Part shown: positions 1 through 6,992 of the stretch, in pieces
Layout: each line of letters begins with the position of its first letter
How positions within the stretch are numbered: position 1 is the first letter of the stretch
Origin: Methanobacteriota archaeon
GTDB lineage: Archaea; Halobacteriota; Methanosarcinia; Methanosarcinales; Methanoperedenaceae
Assembly (NCBI GenBank): GCA_018899795.1
Contig: JAHIHJ010000365.1
Location: forward strand, 1 to 8,963
DNA: 8,963 nt
Reading direction: 5' to 3'
Position numbers and translations under genes: made by a program
Notes under the pieces: model-generated
Told to the model about the DNA's origin: nothing
Databases searched by the model: none
Seen by the model: the letters and a program-made list of their open reading frames with translations, nothing else

Positions 1-1
1 A

Positions 2-70
2 GAAGAAATCAACAGCTATTTCCAGTCCGAAAGTCAACCCGGCCATGGATACCGCGCAGCAACCATCTGA
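2..70 (+). CDS. hsdM: Probable C-terminal tail of HsdM (partial at left edge)
   Basis: A reading frame is open from the left edge and stops with TGA at 68-70. It reads EEINSYFQSESQ... for 22 residues, an acidic, helix-prone start followed by a short tail. Its stop lies 24 bases inside the next gene, as expected for tightly packed type I restriction operons ordered hsdM, accessory gene, hsdS, hsdR. I assign it to the methyltransferase subunit on operon position and the general look of HsdM tails (an E-I-x-x-Y/F-like helix near the end), not on a diagnostic motif. It could equally be another accessory gene or chance. The sequence to the left would decide. Confidence 0.35.
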   Translation, partial: EEINSYFQSESQPGHGYRAATI

Positions 71-312
71 TCTTGCGCAGACGGATGCTCACGACATCGG
101 CAGTCTTCTTTACAATCTGCGCGAAGTGATCAAGACTGCTCGCGCCGCTTATGGAAAGCGCTTGCTCGCCGATCTGGAAAATCTTACCGCCAAGTTTGGC
201 AAAGGTTTTGATGACCGCAATCTCCGGCACATACGAACGTTCCACATAACTTTTCCAAATTGGAACGCACTGCGTTCCGAATTGAGCTGGACACAAACTT
301 CCTATCTGCGAA

Positions 313-368
313 AATCTGCGGAATCTGTGGATAAAGTTTTAGAAGACGATCCACAGATTACGCAGATT
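313..368. repeat. Inverted repeat (REP/MITE-like) at the DUF1016 break point
   Basis: The left arm 313-332 begins AATCTGCGG and ends CTGTGGAT. The right arm 349-368 is its reverse complement with one mismatch (G in one arm, T in the other) over 20 bases. The loop is 333-348, 16 bases. A further partial copy of the CGCAGATT unit follows at 371-378. The element starts a few bases after the last recognisable DUF1016 residue, so it probably marks the junction of the deletion or insertion. Such AATCTGCG/AATCTGTGGAT repeats strike me as a widespread environmental repeat family, from memory and unchecked. Confidence 0.75.
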
Positions 369-386
369 CGCGCAGATTTATCGACT

Positions 387-392
387 GGGGGG
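387..392 (+). promoter_or_regulatory. G6 tract acting as ribosome binding site for hsdS
   Basis: Six consecutive G residues end five bases before the hsdS ATG at 398. They can pair with the C-rich anti-Shine-Dalgarno end of 16S rRNA. The tract lies inside the last codons of the DUF1016 remnant, so any slippage here would also change that frame. Confidence 0.4.
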
Positions 393-397
393 CAGAC

Positions 398-1822
398 ATG
401 ATAGATGCGCTGAAACCGTATGCGGAATACAAGGAGTCGGGGGTGCCGTGGTTGGGGAAGATTCCGAAGCATTGGCAAGCCCTGCCCAATCGTACATTGT
501 TTGCTGAAGTGAAAGATCGCAACCACCCCAATGAACCATTACTCTCAGTCACTATTGGTAAAGGTATAATTAGGCAGTCTGATTTATTGGCAAACAGCTC
601 GAAAAAAGACTCCTCAAACGAAGACAAAGCCAAGTATAAGTTAGTGCAGCCCCGTGACATTGCCTACAATAAGATGAGAGCATGGCAGGGAGCCGTTGGT
701 GTCTCCAACTATCGCGGCATCGTGAGCCCTGCATACATCGTAATAAGACCTCGCGGTGAACAAAATCCAGATTATTTCCATTATCTATTGCGCACGCCAG
801 CGTTTGCCAAAGAGGCGGAGCGTTGGTCGTATGGTATCTCATCTGATCAATGGAGTCTTCGGGCAGAGGACTTTAAGCAGATATACTGTTCATTACCCCC
901 GAAGGAAGAGCAAGATTGTATTGTCAAGTTTATAGCTCATAAAGATCGCCGCATCAACCGTTTTATTCATGACAAGCGGCGGCTCATCGAGCTGCTGAAC
1001 GAGCAGAAGCAGGTTACCACCCACAGAGCTGTGACCTGTGGCCTTGACCCAAATGTTCGACTCAAGCCCTCCGGAATCGAATGGCTTGGCGATGTGCCTG
1101 AGCAATGGGAAGTGCGTCAACTTAAACAGTTGCTGTTACGAATGGATTACGGAACATCTGAAAACCTTGCACATGAGGGACTGATTCGAGTTCTCACTAT
1201 GGGGCACATTCAAGACGGACAAATTGTCCTTCCTGAAAAAGGTAGCCTGAGTTCTATTCCATCAGAACTTGTTTTGGACCATAATGATCTGCTTTTCAAT
1301 CGAACGAACAGCCCTGAGTTAGTTGGTAAAGTTGGCATCTTCCTTGGTAGCTCGTCGGAACAAGTGTCCTTTGCATCTTATTTAGTACGTTTGAGGGTCG
1401 AGCAAGAACATGACCCAAGATGGTTAAACTATCTATTGAATAGTAATGGATTTTGGAACTACGCAAAGAGCCAGGCACTAATAAGCCTTCACCAAGCCAA
1501 CCTTAACTCTACCCGATATGGACGAATGCTATTGCCGTTACCGCCAAAGCAGCAACAAACTGAGATCTCTGATTATCTAAATGAACAGACAGAGCAAATC
1601 GAGCGTAGTATTGTTATAACCCGTCATGAAATCGATCTCCTCCGCGAATACCGCACCCGCTTGATTTCCGATGTCGTCACCGGCAAGCTTGATGTGCGAG
1701 GGGTGGTAATACCTGCGATGGACGTTGCTGAAACTCTGGAAGATATAGACACTGACGAGGACACCGATACCGAAGCAGAAGACCTGATCGAAAGCGAGGA
1801 GGTTACCGATGCCGACGAGTGA
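398..1822 (+). CDS. hsdS: Type I restriction-modification specificity subunit HsdS
   Basis: 474 residues, the usual size for HsdS. It is the DNA-recognition subunit that, with HsdM, forms the methyltransferase and, with HsdR added, the restriction complex. The sequence shows the classic internal duplication. A box YKESGVPWLGKIPKHW at residues 11-26 recurs as LKPSGIEWLGDVPEQW at 222-237. A helix box, SLPPKEEQ at 165-172 followed by about 45 helical residues ending CGLDPN, recurs as PLPPKQQQ at 380-387 ending VVTGKLDV. The two target-recognition domains are therefore about 25-165 and 240-380. They are more AT-rich than the repeated boxes, as is usual for exchangeable recognition domains. Residues 440-474 form a very acidic tail (DIDTDEDTDTEAED), which is an extra beyond the core fold. 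The start ATG 398 overlaps the preceding stop and has a G6 tract upstream; the gene overlaps hsdR by 14 bases. It is intact. The recognised DNA sequence cannot be read from the protein. Confidence 0.95.
   Translation: MIDALKPYAEYKESGVPWLGKIPKHWQALPNRTLFAEVKDRNHPNEPLLSVTIGKGIIRQSDLLANSSKKDSSNEDKAKYKLVQPRDIAYNKMRAWQGAVGVSNYRGIVSPAYIVIRPRGEQNPDYFHYLLRTPAFAKEAERWSYGISSDQWSLRAEDFKQIYCSLPPKEEQDCIVKFIAHKDRRINRFIHDKRRLIELLNEQKQVTTHRAVTCGLDPNVRLKPSGIEWLGDVPEQWEVRQLKQLLLRMDYGTSENLAHEGLIRVLTMGHIQDGQIVLPEKGSLSSIPSELVLDHNDLLFNRTNSPELVGKVGIFLGSSSEQVSFASYLVRLRVEQEHDPRWLNYLLNSNGFWNYAKSQALISLHQANLNSTRYGRMLLPLPPKQQQTEISDYLNEQTEQIERSIVITRHEIDLLREYRTRLISDVVTGKLDVRGVVIPAMDVAETLEDIDTDEDTDTEAEDLIESEEVTDADE
1796..1803 (+). 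promoter_or_regulatory. Strong Shine-Dalgarno site for hsdR
   Basis: GAGGAGGT ends five bases before ATG 1809 and lies within the last codons of hsdS. It fixes ATG 1809 as the hsdR start. It is the best Shine-Dalgarno site I saw in the window and contrasts with the near-leaderless genes further right. Confidence 0.7.
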
Positions 1823-3791
1823 TACCAGTGAAAAAGGATTGGAGAGCCTGATCTTCAATTCCCTTACCGGTTACGGCGGCGGCGCTACTACAGGCGCTGA
1901 AGGTGTGCGCGAGACTGGATCAGTTCGCTATCTTGCTGGCGATCCAAAGGACTACGACCGCGATCATGCTGTGGACATTGACAAACTACTCGCTTTCCTG
2001 GAAACCACCCAGCCCAAAGTATTTGCCCAGCTTGGCATCGCAACCGATGGTCCCGCAAGACTCAAGTTTCTGGCGCGGCTCCAGGGAGAGATCGCAAAAC
2101 GCGGCGTGGTGGATGTGCTGCGAAAAGGAATACAACACGGCGCAGCCTCAGTGGATCTCTTCTACGGCGCGCCGTCTCCGGGCAATCCAAAAGCTATGGA
2201 GCGTTTCGAAGCAAACCTCTTTAGCGTCACACGGCAACTGCGCTACAGCAAGGATGAGAGCCAGCTTTCCATCGACCTTGCCATTTTCATAAACGGCCTG
2301 CCAATTATCACATTCGAACTTAAGAACCGCCTCACCAAACAGACTGTGCAGGACGCAGTGGAGCAGTACATGCGCGACCGCGACCCACGCGAGCTGCTTT
2401 TCCAGTTCGGACGCTGCCTCGTGCACTTTGCAGTGGACGATCAGGAAGTGCGCTTCTGCACTAATCTCAAGGGCAATGATTCATGGTTCCTGCCATTTAA
2501 CAAAGGTTATAACGACGGCGCAGGCAACCCGCCTAATCCTGACGGAATCAAGTCTGATTATATGTGGCGCTCCATCCTCATCCGAAGGGAGCTTACAGAC
2601 ATTATCGAGAACTACGCACAGATAGTAGAGAGAAAAGACGAGCGAACCGGAAGGAAGAAAAAAGAGCAGATTTTCCCGCGCTATCACCAGCTTGATGTAG
2701 TGCATAAACTTCTGGCTGATGTTCATACACGAGGAGCAGGTCATCGATATTTGGTCCAGCACTCAGCAGGCAGCGGTAAAAGCAACTCCATTGCCTGGCT
2801 GTCACATCAGCTCGTCGGGTTAGAGAGAAATAATGCCCCTATATTCGATTCAATCATCGTTGTAACTGATCGCAAGGTTCTTGACAAACAGATACGCGAC
2901 ACCATCAAGGATTTTGCCCAGGTCTCGGCAATTGTTGGCGCTGTGACAGAAGGATCGGGGCAGCTCAGACAATTCCTCGAAAGCGGTAAGAAGATTATAA
3001 TCACGACAGTCCAGAAGTTTCCCTTTGTCCTGGACGAGATCAGCAACGAACACCGAGGTCATAAGTTTGCGATCATCATTGATGAGGCACACTCCAGCCA
3101 GGGCGGTCGCACAGCGGCAAAAATGAATATCGCACTCTCGTCAGAGGGAGGTGAGGAAGATGAAGAGACCCTGGAAGATACCATCAACCGAATCATGGAA
3201 TCCAAGAAAATGCTGCCCAACGCCAGCTACTTTGCCTTCACCGCCACACCAAAGAACAAGACGCTGGAGATATTTGGCGAACCGTATCCAGAAGGAGACG
3301 TCATCAAGCACCGCCCTTTCCATAGCTACACCATGAAACAGGCGATCCAGGAGGGCTTCATCCTTGATGTACTCCAGAACTACACACCTGTAGAGAGCTA
3401 CTACCGTCTGATGAAAAAGATTGAAGACGACCCGGAGTATGACACCAAGAAGGCACAGAAGAAACTCCGTCGTTATGTTGAATCTCACAAGTACGCAATT
3501 GAACAAAAAGCAGAGGTCATGGTGGATCACTTCCTAGAACAGGTGATAGCCAAGAACAAGATCGGCGGCCAGGCGCGCTCGATGGTCGTGACCAGCAGCA
3601 TCAAGCGGGCTATCCAATACTATTTTGCTTTCTGTGATTACCTGAAGGAACTCAAGAGCCCATATAAAGCTATTGTTGCCTTCTCAGGCGAACCTGAGTA
3701 TAACGGACAAAAAGTGACCGAAGCCTCCCTTAATGGATTCCCCAGCAGCCAGATCCCGAGCGTATCCGCGAGGATCCATATCGCTTCCTGA
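1809..3791 (+). pseudogene. hsdR: HsdR, 5' part: nuclease and first motor motifs (frameshifted)
   Basis: HsdR is the ATP-dependent DNA translocase and endonuclease subunit of type I systems. This first frame gives 660 codons, of which the first 650 are authentic. The N-terminal RecB-like nuclease domain shows D156 (IDLAIF), E170 and K172 (FELK), the PD-(D/E)XK triad, followed by QDAVEQY. The SF2 helicase part shows Walker A at 318-325 (HSAGSGKS), the VVTDRKVLDKQI box at 351-362, DEAH at 425-428, TATP at 478-481, and VVTSSIKRA then AFSGE near 593-627. After SSQIP (650) the family sequence stops and ten foreign residues lead to TGA at 3789-3791. The true sequence continues from GAG 3758 in another frame, so one base is missing at 3756-3758. 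Without the second half this product lacks helicase motif VI and the C-terminal HsdM/HsdS-interaction helices, so it should not translocate DNA. All visible catalytic residues are intact, so the lesion is recent or is a sequencing error. Confidence 0.93.
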
Positions 3792-4825
3792 TCTGCGCTG
3801 AGAAGTTCCAGACCGGATACGACGAGCCGCTGCTCCACTCCATGTATGTGGACAAACCTCTTTCAGGGATCAAGGCAGTGCAAACCCTCTCGCGCCTGAA
3901 CAGGGCACATCCGAAGAAGCACGACACATTTGTACTTGATTTTCATAATGATGTGGATACTATCCAGATGGCCTTCGAAGACTATTACCGAACTACGATC
4001 CTGAGTGCAGAGACCGACCCGGACAAGCTGCATGACCTCAAGTCAGACCTTGATGGTTATCAGGTCTATAATAAAAGCAATATTGATCAGTTCGTCGAGC
4101 TTTATCTGGGCGGGGCTGAGCGTGACAAGCTCGATCCGATCCTTGATTCCTGCGTCGCGATCTATGTGGACAACCTGGACGAAGATGGGCAGGTGGACTT
4201 CAAGGGCAAGGCAAAGACATTTGTGCGCACATACGGTTTTCTGGCATCTATCCTGCCATTCAACAACGCTACATGGGAAAAGCTCTCGATATTCCTGAAC
4301 TTCTTGATCCCGAAGCTTCCTGCGCCCAAGGAAGAGGATTTATCCAAGGGTATATTGGAATCAATTGACATGGATAGCTACAGGTTGGAAGTGCGTTCGG
4401 CCATTAAGATTGCTCTTGCTGACCAAAATGCGCAGATAGAACCAGTGCCCATGATCGGTGGAGGACACATGCAGGAACCCGAGCTGGACAGGTTGAGCAA
4501 CATCCTGCGATCATTTAACGAATATTTTGGAAATATCGAATGGAAGGATGGCGACAAGATCCGCAACGTCATCTCCAGGGATATCCCCAAAAAAGTATCC
4601 GCGGACAAAGCATATCAGAACGCTATGAAAAATTCTGACAAACAGAACGCTCGAATTGAGCATGACAGTGCACTGAAACGAGTAATCCTTGAACTACTAT
4701 ATGATCACAATGAATTATACAAACAGTTCAGTGATAACCCGGCGTTTAAGAAATGGCTAGCTGAAACGAACTTCGATGCGACTTATACACCGCCGCAGGA
4801 GTTACCGGGGGGATTGGAAAAATAA
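3758..4825 (+). pseudogene. hsdR: HsdR, 3' part: motif VI and C-terminal helical domain (frameshifted)
   Basis: The frame starting at 3758 reads E-R-I-R-E-D-P-Y-R-F-L-I-C-A-E-K-F-Q-T-G and then the helicase motif VI stretch QTLSRLNRAHP, the exact continuation of the upstream frame. It has 355 codons, so the repaired protein is about 1005 residues, a normal HsdR length. In repaired numbering motif VI is 692-702 with R696 and R699 as probable ATP-contacting arginines. From about 730 on the protein is helical and ends with a typical HsdR tail, ...SDNPAFKKWLAETNF... The first in-frame ATG is 3842, but it lies inside the motor domain and has no ribosome binding site, so independent translation into something useful is unlikely. 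Codon usage matches the 5' part, confirming a single split gene. Confidence 0.9.
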
Positions 4826-4997
4826 TAATGTTTCTGGGGAGAATATTATAGTGCATATACAGAATGACATCATAACGATCGAGTGGAGCCCCCATGAAAA
4901 AGATGAAAGTTTCGATGCTGAATTCCAGAGGTCAATGCGCGTTCATCTGCGGTTTTGATTCTCGAAAAAGACAGGCGCAGGGTCGCTCTGAGGGGAT
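4826..4997 (+). other. Spacer with decayed coding fragments
   Basis: About 170 bases separate hsdR from the nucleotidyltransferase gene. Two short frames look coding-like but do not join. One runs from GTG 4851 to TGA 4956-4958 (36 codons, reading HIQNDIITIEWSPHEKDESF). The other is in the next frame and ends at TAA 5015-5017 with VLILEKDRRRVALRGYSSIK. A single frameshift near 4925-4940 would fuse them into one product of about 55 residues. I do not recognise the family and see no clear promoter or terminator. It may be a small decayed gene or non-coding. Confidence 0.3.
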
Positions 4998-5648
4998 ATT
5001 CAAGTATTAAAGCATAAACAGCTCCTGAAGTGTATTTCAGCAAACCCTGATATAGGAAACTCCATCCGCAGCCTTTCGAATATCTCAGGCGTTCCATATG
5101 CGACTGCCTGGAGAATAATAAGATCACTTGAGGAGGCAGGCGCGCTCAAGATCAGGAAAGTGGGCGCTGTTTGCCTTGTTTTTCCTGATAGAAATAGTGA
5201 AGTGTGGAAAAACCTGATAAAAGCCGTAGATATAGAATCTGATACTGATACTTTCATTGATTCGCTGAAAAACGATTTTGAATTTATCAGCCAGGACGTT
5301 TCAGGGGTTCTGCTGTATGGTTCCCAGGCAAAAGGGGTTGCTGACAGGCGCTCAGATATAGATATCTGCATTGTTAAACCGCGAAGCAGCAAGGTTATGG
5401 AAAGAATATTTGCAAAACTGGGAAATAAGTACGACGTTAAGGTTTTCGAGGACCTGCCAGTATACGTTAAAATGGAAGTGATCGGTAACTACAAATTGAT
5501 ATTCGGGAGTGAACCCGATATTTCTTATTTTTTCTACGGGTTCAGGAAGCTTGGGCAGGATATGAAGAACAGGATCCTTGCCAACAGGTTCAGTTCTGCG
5601 CGTGAGATGGTCACGGTGCGAAAGAGGTGGCTAAATGCGAGAAGATAG
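4998..5648 (+). CDS. Winged-helix plus MNT-type nucleotidyltransferase (antitoxin-like)
   Basis: Minimal nucleotidyltransferases of this kind pair with HEPN RNases; in studied pairs the MNT protein adds AMP to the toxin and silences it. The C-terminal domain shows GSQAKGVADRRSDID with G108-S109 and D120/D122 as the nucleotide and metal-binding motif, and a probable third acidic residue D146 (KYDVKVFE). The N-terminal 55 residues form a winged-helix fold (IRSLSNISGVPYATAWRIIRSLEEAG), suggesting DNA binding and autoregulation. The start is uncertain. The frame opens after TGA 4989-4991 and contains no ATG, GTG or TTG before GTG 5160. Starting at GTG 5160 would remove the whole helix-turn-helix domain, so I set the start at ATT 4998, just after GAGGGG at 4990-4995. 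A mutated TTG (now TTA 5007) is another possibility. The gene overlaps the following HEPN remnant by 14 bases, typical of these pairs. Confidence 0.75.
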   Translation: MQVLKHKQLLKCISANPDIGNSIRSLSNISGVPYATAWRIIRSLEEAGALKIRKVGAVCLVFPDRNSEVWKNLIKAVDIESDTDTFIDSLKNDFEFISQDVSGVLLYGSQAKGVADRRSDIDICIVKPRSSKVMERIFAKLGNKYDVKVFEDLPVYVKMEVIGNYKLIFGSEPDISYFFYGFRKLGQDMKNRILANRFSSAREMVTVRKRWLNARR

Positions 5649-5715
5649 ATATCTTTCAAAGATCGAGAAATTCCTGAAGTTGGAAGAAATTATTTTAAAG
5701 ATCGTGGAATACTGA
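5635..5715 (+). pseudogene. Remnant of a HEPN (DUF86/HepT-like) toxin gene
   Basis: ATG 5635 lies inside the last codons of the MNT gene, 11 bases before its stop, exactly where the HEPN partner gene usually begins. The 26-codon product starts MREDRYLSKIEKF, which resembles the start of DUF86 proteins (normally about 110-140 residues), and ends with EEIILKIVEY, which resembles the final helix of the same family. The middle, including the catalytic R-x4-6-H motif, is absent. I read this as an in-frame internal deletion that left both ends, or an early truncation. Either way no RNase activity is expected. The call rests on position and short similarity. Confidence 0.55.
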
Positions 5716-5720
5716 TACTT

Positions 5721-5736
5721 AACCAAAATATATATC
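5721..5736 (+). promoter_or_regulatory. Archaeal BRE/TATA promoter of the class V aminotransferase
   Basis: AACCAAAATATATATC contains a purine-rich BRE-like start and an AATATATA core. The usual 25-base spacing puts the transcription start near 5756, only about 7 bases before ATG 5763. No Shine-Dalgarno sequence precedes the ATG, which fits a leaderless or near-leaderless mRNA. Confidence 0.6.
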
Positions 5737-5762
5737 ACATCCCAGTTACTTTTGTAATCATA

Positions 5763-6992
5763 ATGGATACCCAGAAAATCCGCCTTGATTTCCCTGTACT
5801 TTCAAAAAAATGGAACGGAAAGTACCCCATCTATTTCGATAATGCCTGCATGACCCTGAAACCGCGTCAGGTCATTGCAGCGATGGATGAGTACTACACT
5901 GATTATCCTGTCTGCGGCGGACGCTCTCTTCATAAGATGGCAAAGATGGTGGATGAAAAGGTAACAGAATCGCGCGAAAAGTTCCAGAAGTTCCTGGAGG
6001 CAGAAAGCCCTGAGGAGATCGTTTTCACACGAAATACAACTGAAGGGCTGAACCTGGTAGCGAACAGCCTTGATCTCAAAAAGGGGAATATCGTTATGAC
6101 AACTGACAGAGAGCATAACTCGAATCTCATCCCCTGGCAGGTGCAGGCTGAAAAAAAGGGCATCAAGCATGTTGTGGTGCATTCGGCGCCTGATAATAGC
6201 TTTGATATTGAGAAATTCGAGGAGCTGATGAGTAAAAGCAGGAACGTGCGCCTTGTTAGTATGGTGCATACTGCAAACCTGGACGGCTATACTATCCCTG
6301 CAAAAGAGATAATCAAAATAGCTCATGACCACGGCGCGCTTGTGATGCTGGATGGCGCCCAGAGCGCTCCTCACAAACCTGTGGATGTAAAAAAACTCGA
6401 TGTTGATTTTTTCGCGCTGTCGGTTCATAAGATGCTCGGTCCCACAGGGATGGGAGTGCTGTACGGAAAGCACCACCTGCTTGAAGAACTTGAGCCATTC
6501 ATCGTTGGTGGGGATACGGTGAGCGATTCCACGTATGAGAGCGCGAAATTCCTTCCGACGCCAGAGAAGTTCGAGGCAGGGTTGCAGAACTATGCAGGGA
6601 TAATAGGAAGCGGCGCGGCTGTGGATTATATTGAGAACGTGGGGCGCCCGGATATTGAAAAACATGAAGAGAAACTGAACCGGATAATCACGGAAGGTAT
6701 CAGGGATTTACCGGGATTGAAAATAATAGGTCCGCAGGAACCGGGATCAAGAGGAGGCATTATCTCGTTCACCGTTGAATTCCCGAAAGGCGGAGACGCC
6801 CACGATATCGCCATTGTGCTTGATGAGACGGAGAACATTGCAGTGCGCTCGGGTGCTTTTTGCGTGCATTCCTGGTTCAATTACCGCAAATGTGAGGCTG
6901 CTGTGAGAGCGTCGATCTATCTTTATAATACAGAGGATGAGGCAAGGAAGTTCGTTGATGCGCTGGGGAAGACGGTTGGGCTGTTCGCGTGA
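5763..6992 (+). CDS. Class V aminotransferase, cysteine desulfurase-like (SufS/CsdA group)
   Basis: 409 residues, full length for the SufS type of PLP enzymes that remove sulfur from cysteine as a persulfide or carry out related lyase reactions in the cytoplasm. Visible signatures in order: YFDNACMTLKP at 24-34 (usually YLDNAATSQKP), FTRNTTEGLNLVA at 88-100, the PLP-stacking H118 in REHNSN, D197 in MLDGAQSAPH contacting the pyridine nitrogen, K223 in LSVHKMLGPTG as the Schiff-base lysine, the possible sulfur-carrying C367 in RSGAFCVHSW, and RASIYLYNT at 382-390 near the end. All catalytic positions are present, so it should be active. The departures (ACMTLKP, and AFCVHSWFNY in place of the usual HHCAQP) point to a subfamily distinct from canonical SufS. 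No SufB/C/D, SufE, IscU or NifU gene is in view, so the sulfur acceptor is unknown. It has its own TATA promoter and its stop directly abuts the stop of the minus-strand gene at 6993. Confidence 0.9.
   Translation: MDTQKIRLDFPVLSKKWNGKYPIYFDNACMTLKPRQVIAAMDEYYTDYPVCGGRSLHKMAKMVDEKVTESREKFQKFLEAESPEEIVFTRNTTEGLNLVANSLDLKKGNIVMTTDREHNSNLIPWQVQAEKKGIKHVVVHSAPDNSFDIEKFEELMSKSRNVRLVSMVHTANLDGYTIPAKEIIKIAHDHGALVMLDGAQSAPHKPVDVKKLDVDFFALSVHKMLGPTGMGVLYGKHHLLEELEPFIVGGDTVSDSTYESAKFLPTPEKFEAGLQNYAGIIGSGAAVDYIENVGRPDIEKHEEKLNRIITEGIRDLPGLKIIGPQEPGSRGGIISFTVEFPKGGDAHDIAIVLDETENIAVRSGAFCVHSWFNYRKCEAAVRASIYLYNTEDEARKFVDALGKTVGLFA

Larger units (their letters stand above)
45..401 (+). pseudogene. Truncated DUF1016 (YhcG-like nuclease) gene, N-terminal remnant
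   Basis: Intact DUF1016/YhcG proteins are usually about 330-380 residues, with an N-terminal DUF1016_N domain and a C-terminal PD-(D/E)XK nuclease domain; they often sit inside type I restriction operons. Here only 118 codons remain from ATG 45. Residues 18-30 (DIGSLLYNLREVI) match the start of the N-terminal domain and 36-88 (YGKRLLADLENLTAKFGKGF, then RNLRHIRTFHITFP, then LRSELSWT) match its conserved core. The segment that normally lies between them, containing the VN...LYW.IG.xI helix, is absent: ARAA runs straight into YGKRL. After SWT at about residue 83 the homology stops abruptly and the frame enters an inverted repeat. The nuclease domain is wholly missing. The frame is open to the left edge, but ATG 45 fits the family start. 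The stop codon overlaps the hsdS start (ATGA at 398-401), so the stub may still be translated and couple translation into hsdS. Not expected to be an active nuclease. Confidence 0.78.

Noticed and set aside
258..283. Inverted repeat GGAACGC-ACT-GCGTTCC with AATT flanks, terminator-like hairpin
   Set aside because: It encodes the conserved DUF1016 segment FPNWNALRSEL, so coding constraint explains it, and no T-run follows.
313..378. CRISPR-like interpretation of the repeated AATCTGCG units
   Set aside because: The units are inverted rather than direct, with no regular spacers.
2148..2426. Minus-strand open frames inside hsdR as possible antisense genes
   Set aside because: They have no motifs or ribosome sites, and the plus-strand coding sequence explains the lack of stops.
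3842..4825. Treating the second hsdR frame as an independent gene starting at ATG 3842
   Set aside because: Family sequence continues upstream of 3842 to 3758 without a start codon, and the ATG falls inside the helicase domain with no ribosome site.
4776..4958. 60-codon plus-strand frame starting inside the end of hsdR
   Set aside because: The first 25 codons are out of frame with conserved HsdR sequence; only the part after GTG 4851 might mean anything, and it is described with the spacer.
5802..6665. Long minus-strand open frame of 287 codons opposite the aminotransferase
   Set aside because: The plus-strand frame has every class V aminotransferase motif; the reverse frame has no recognisable domain and a Cys/His-rich composition typical of an antisense shadow.
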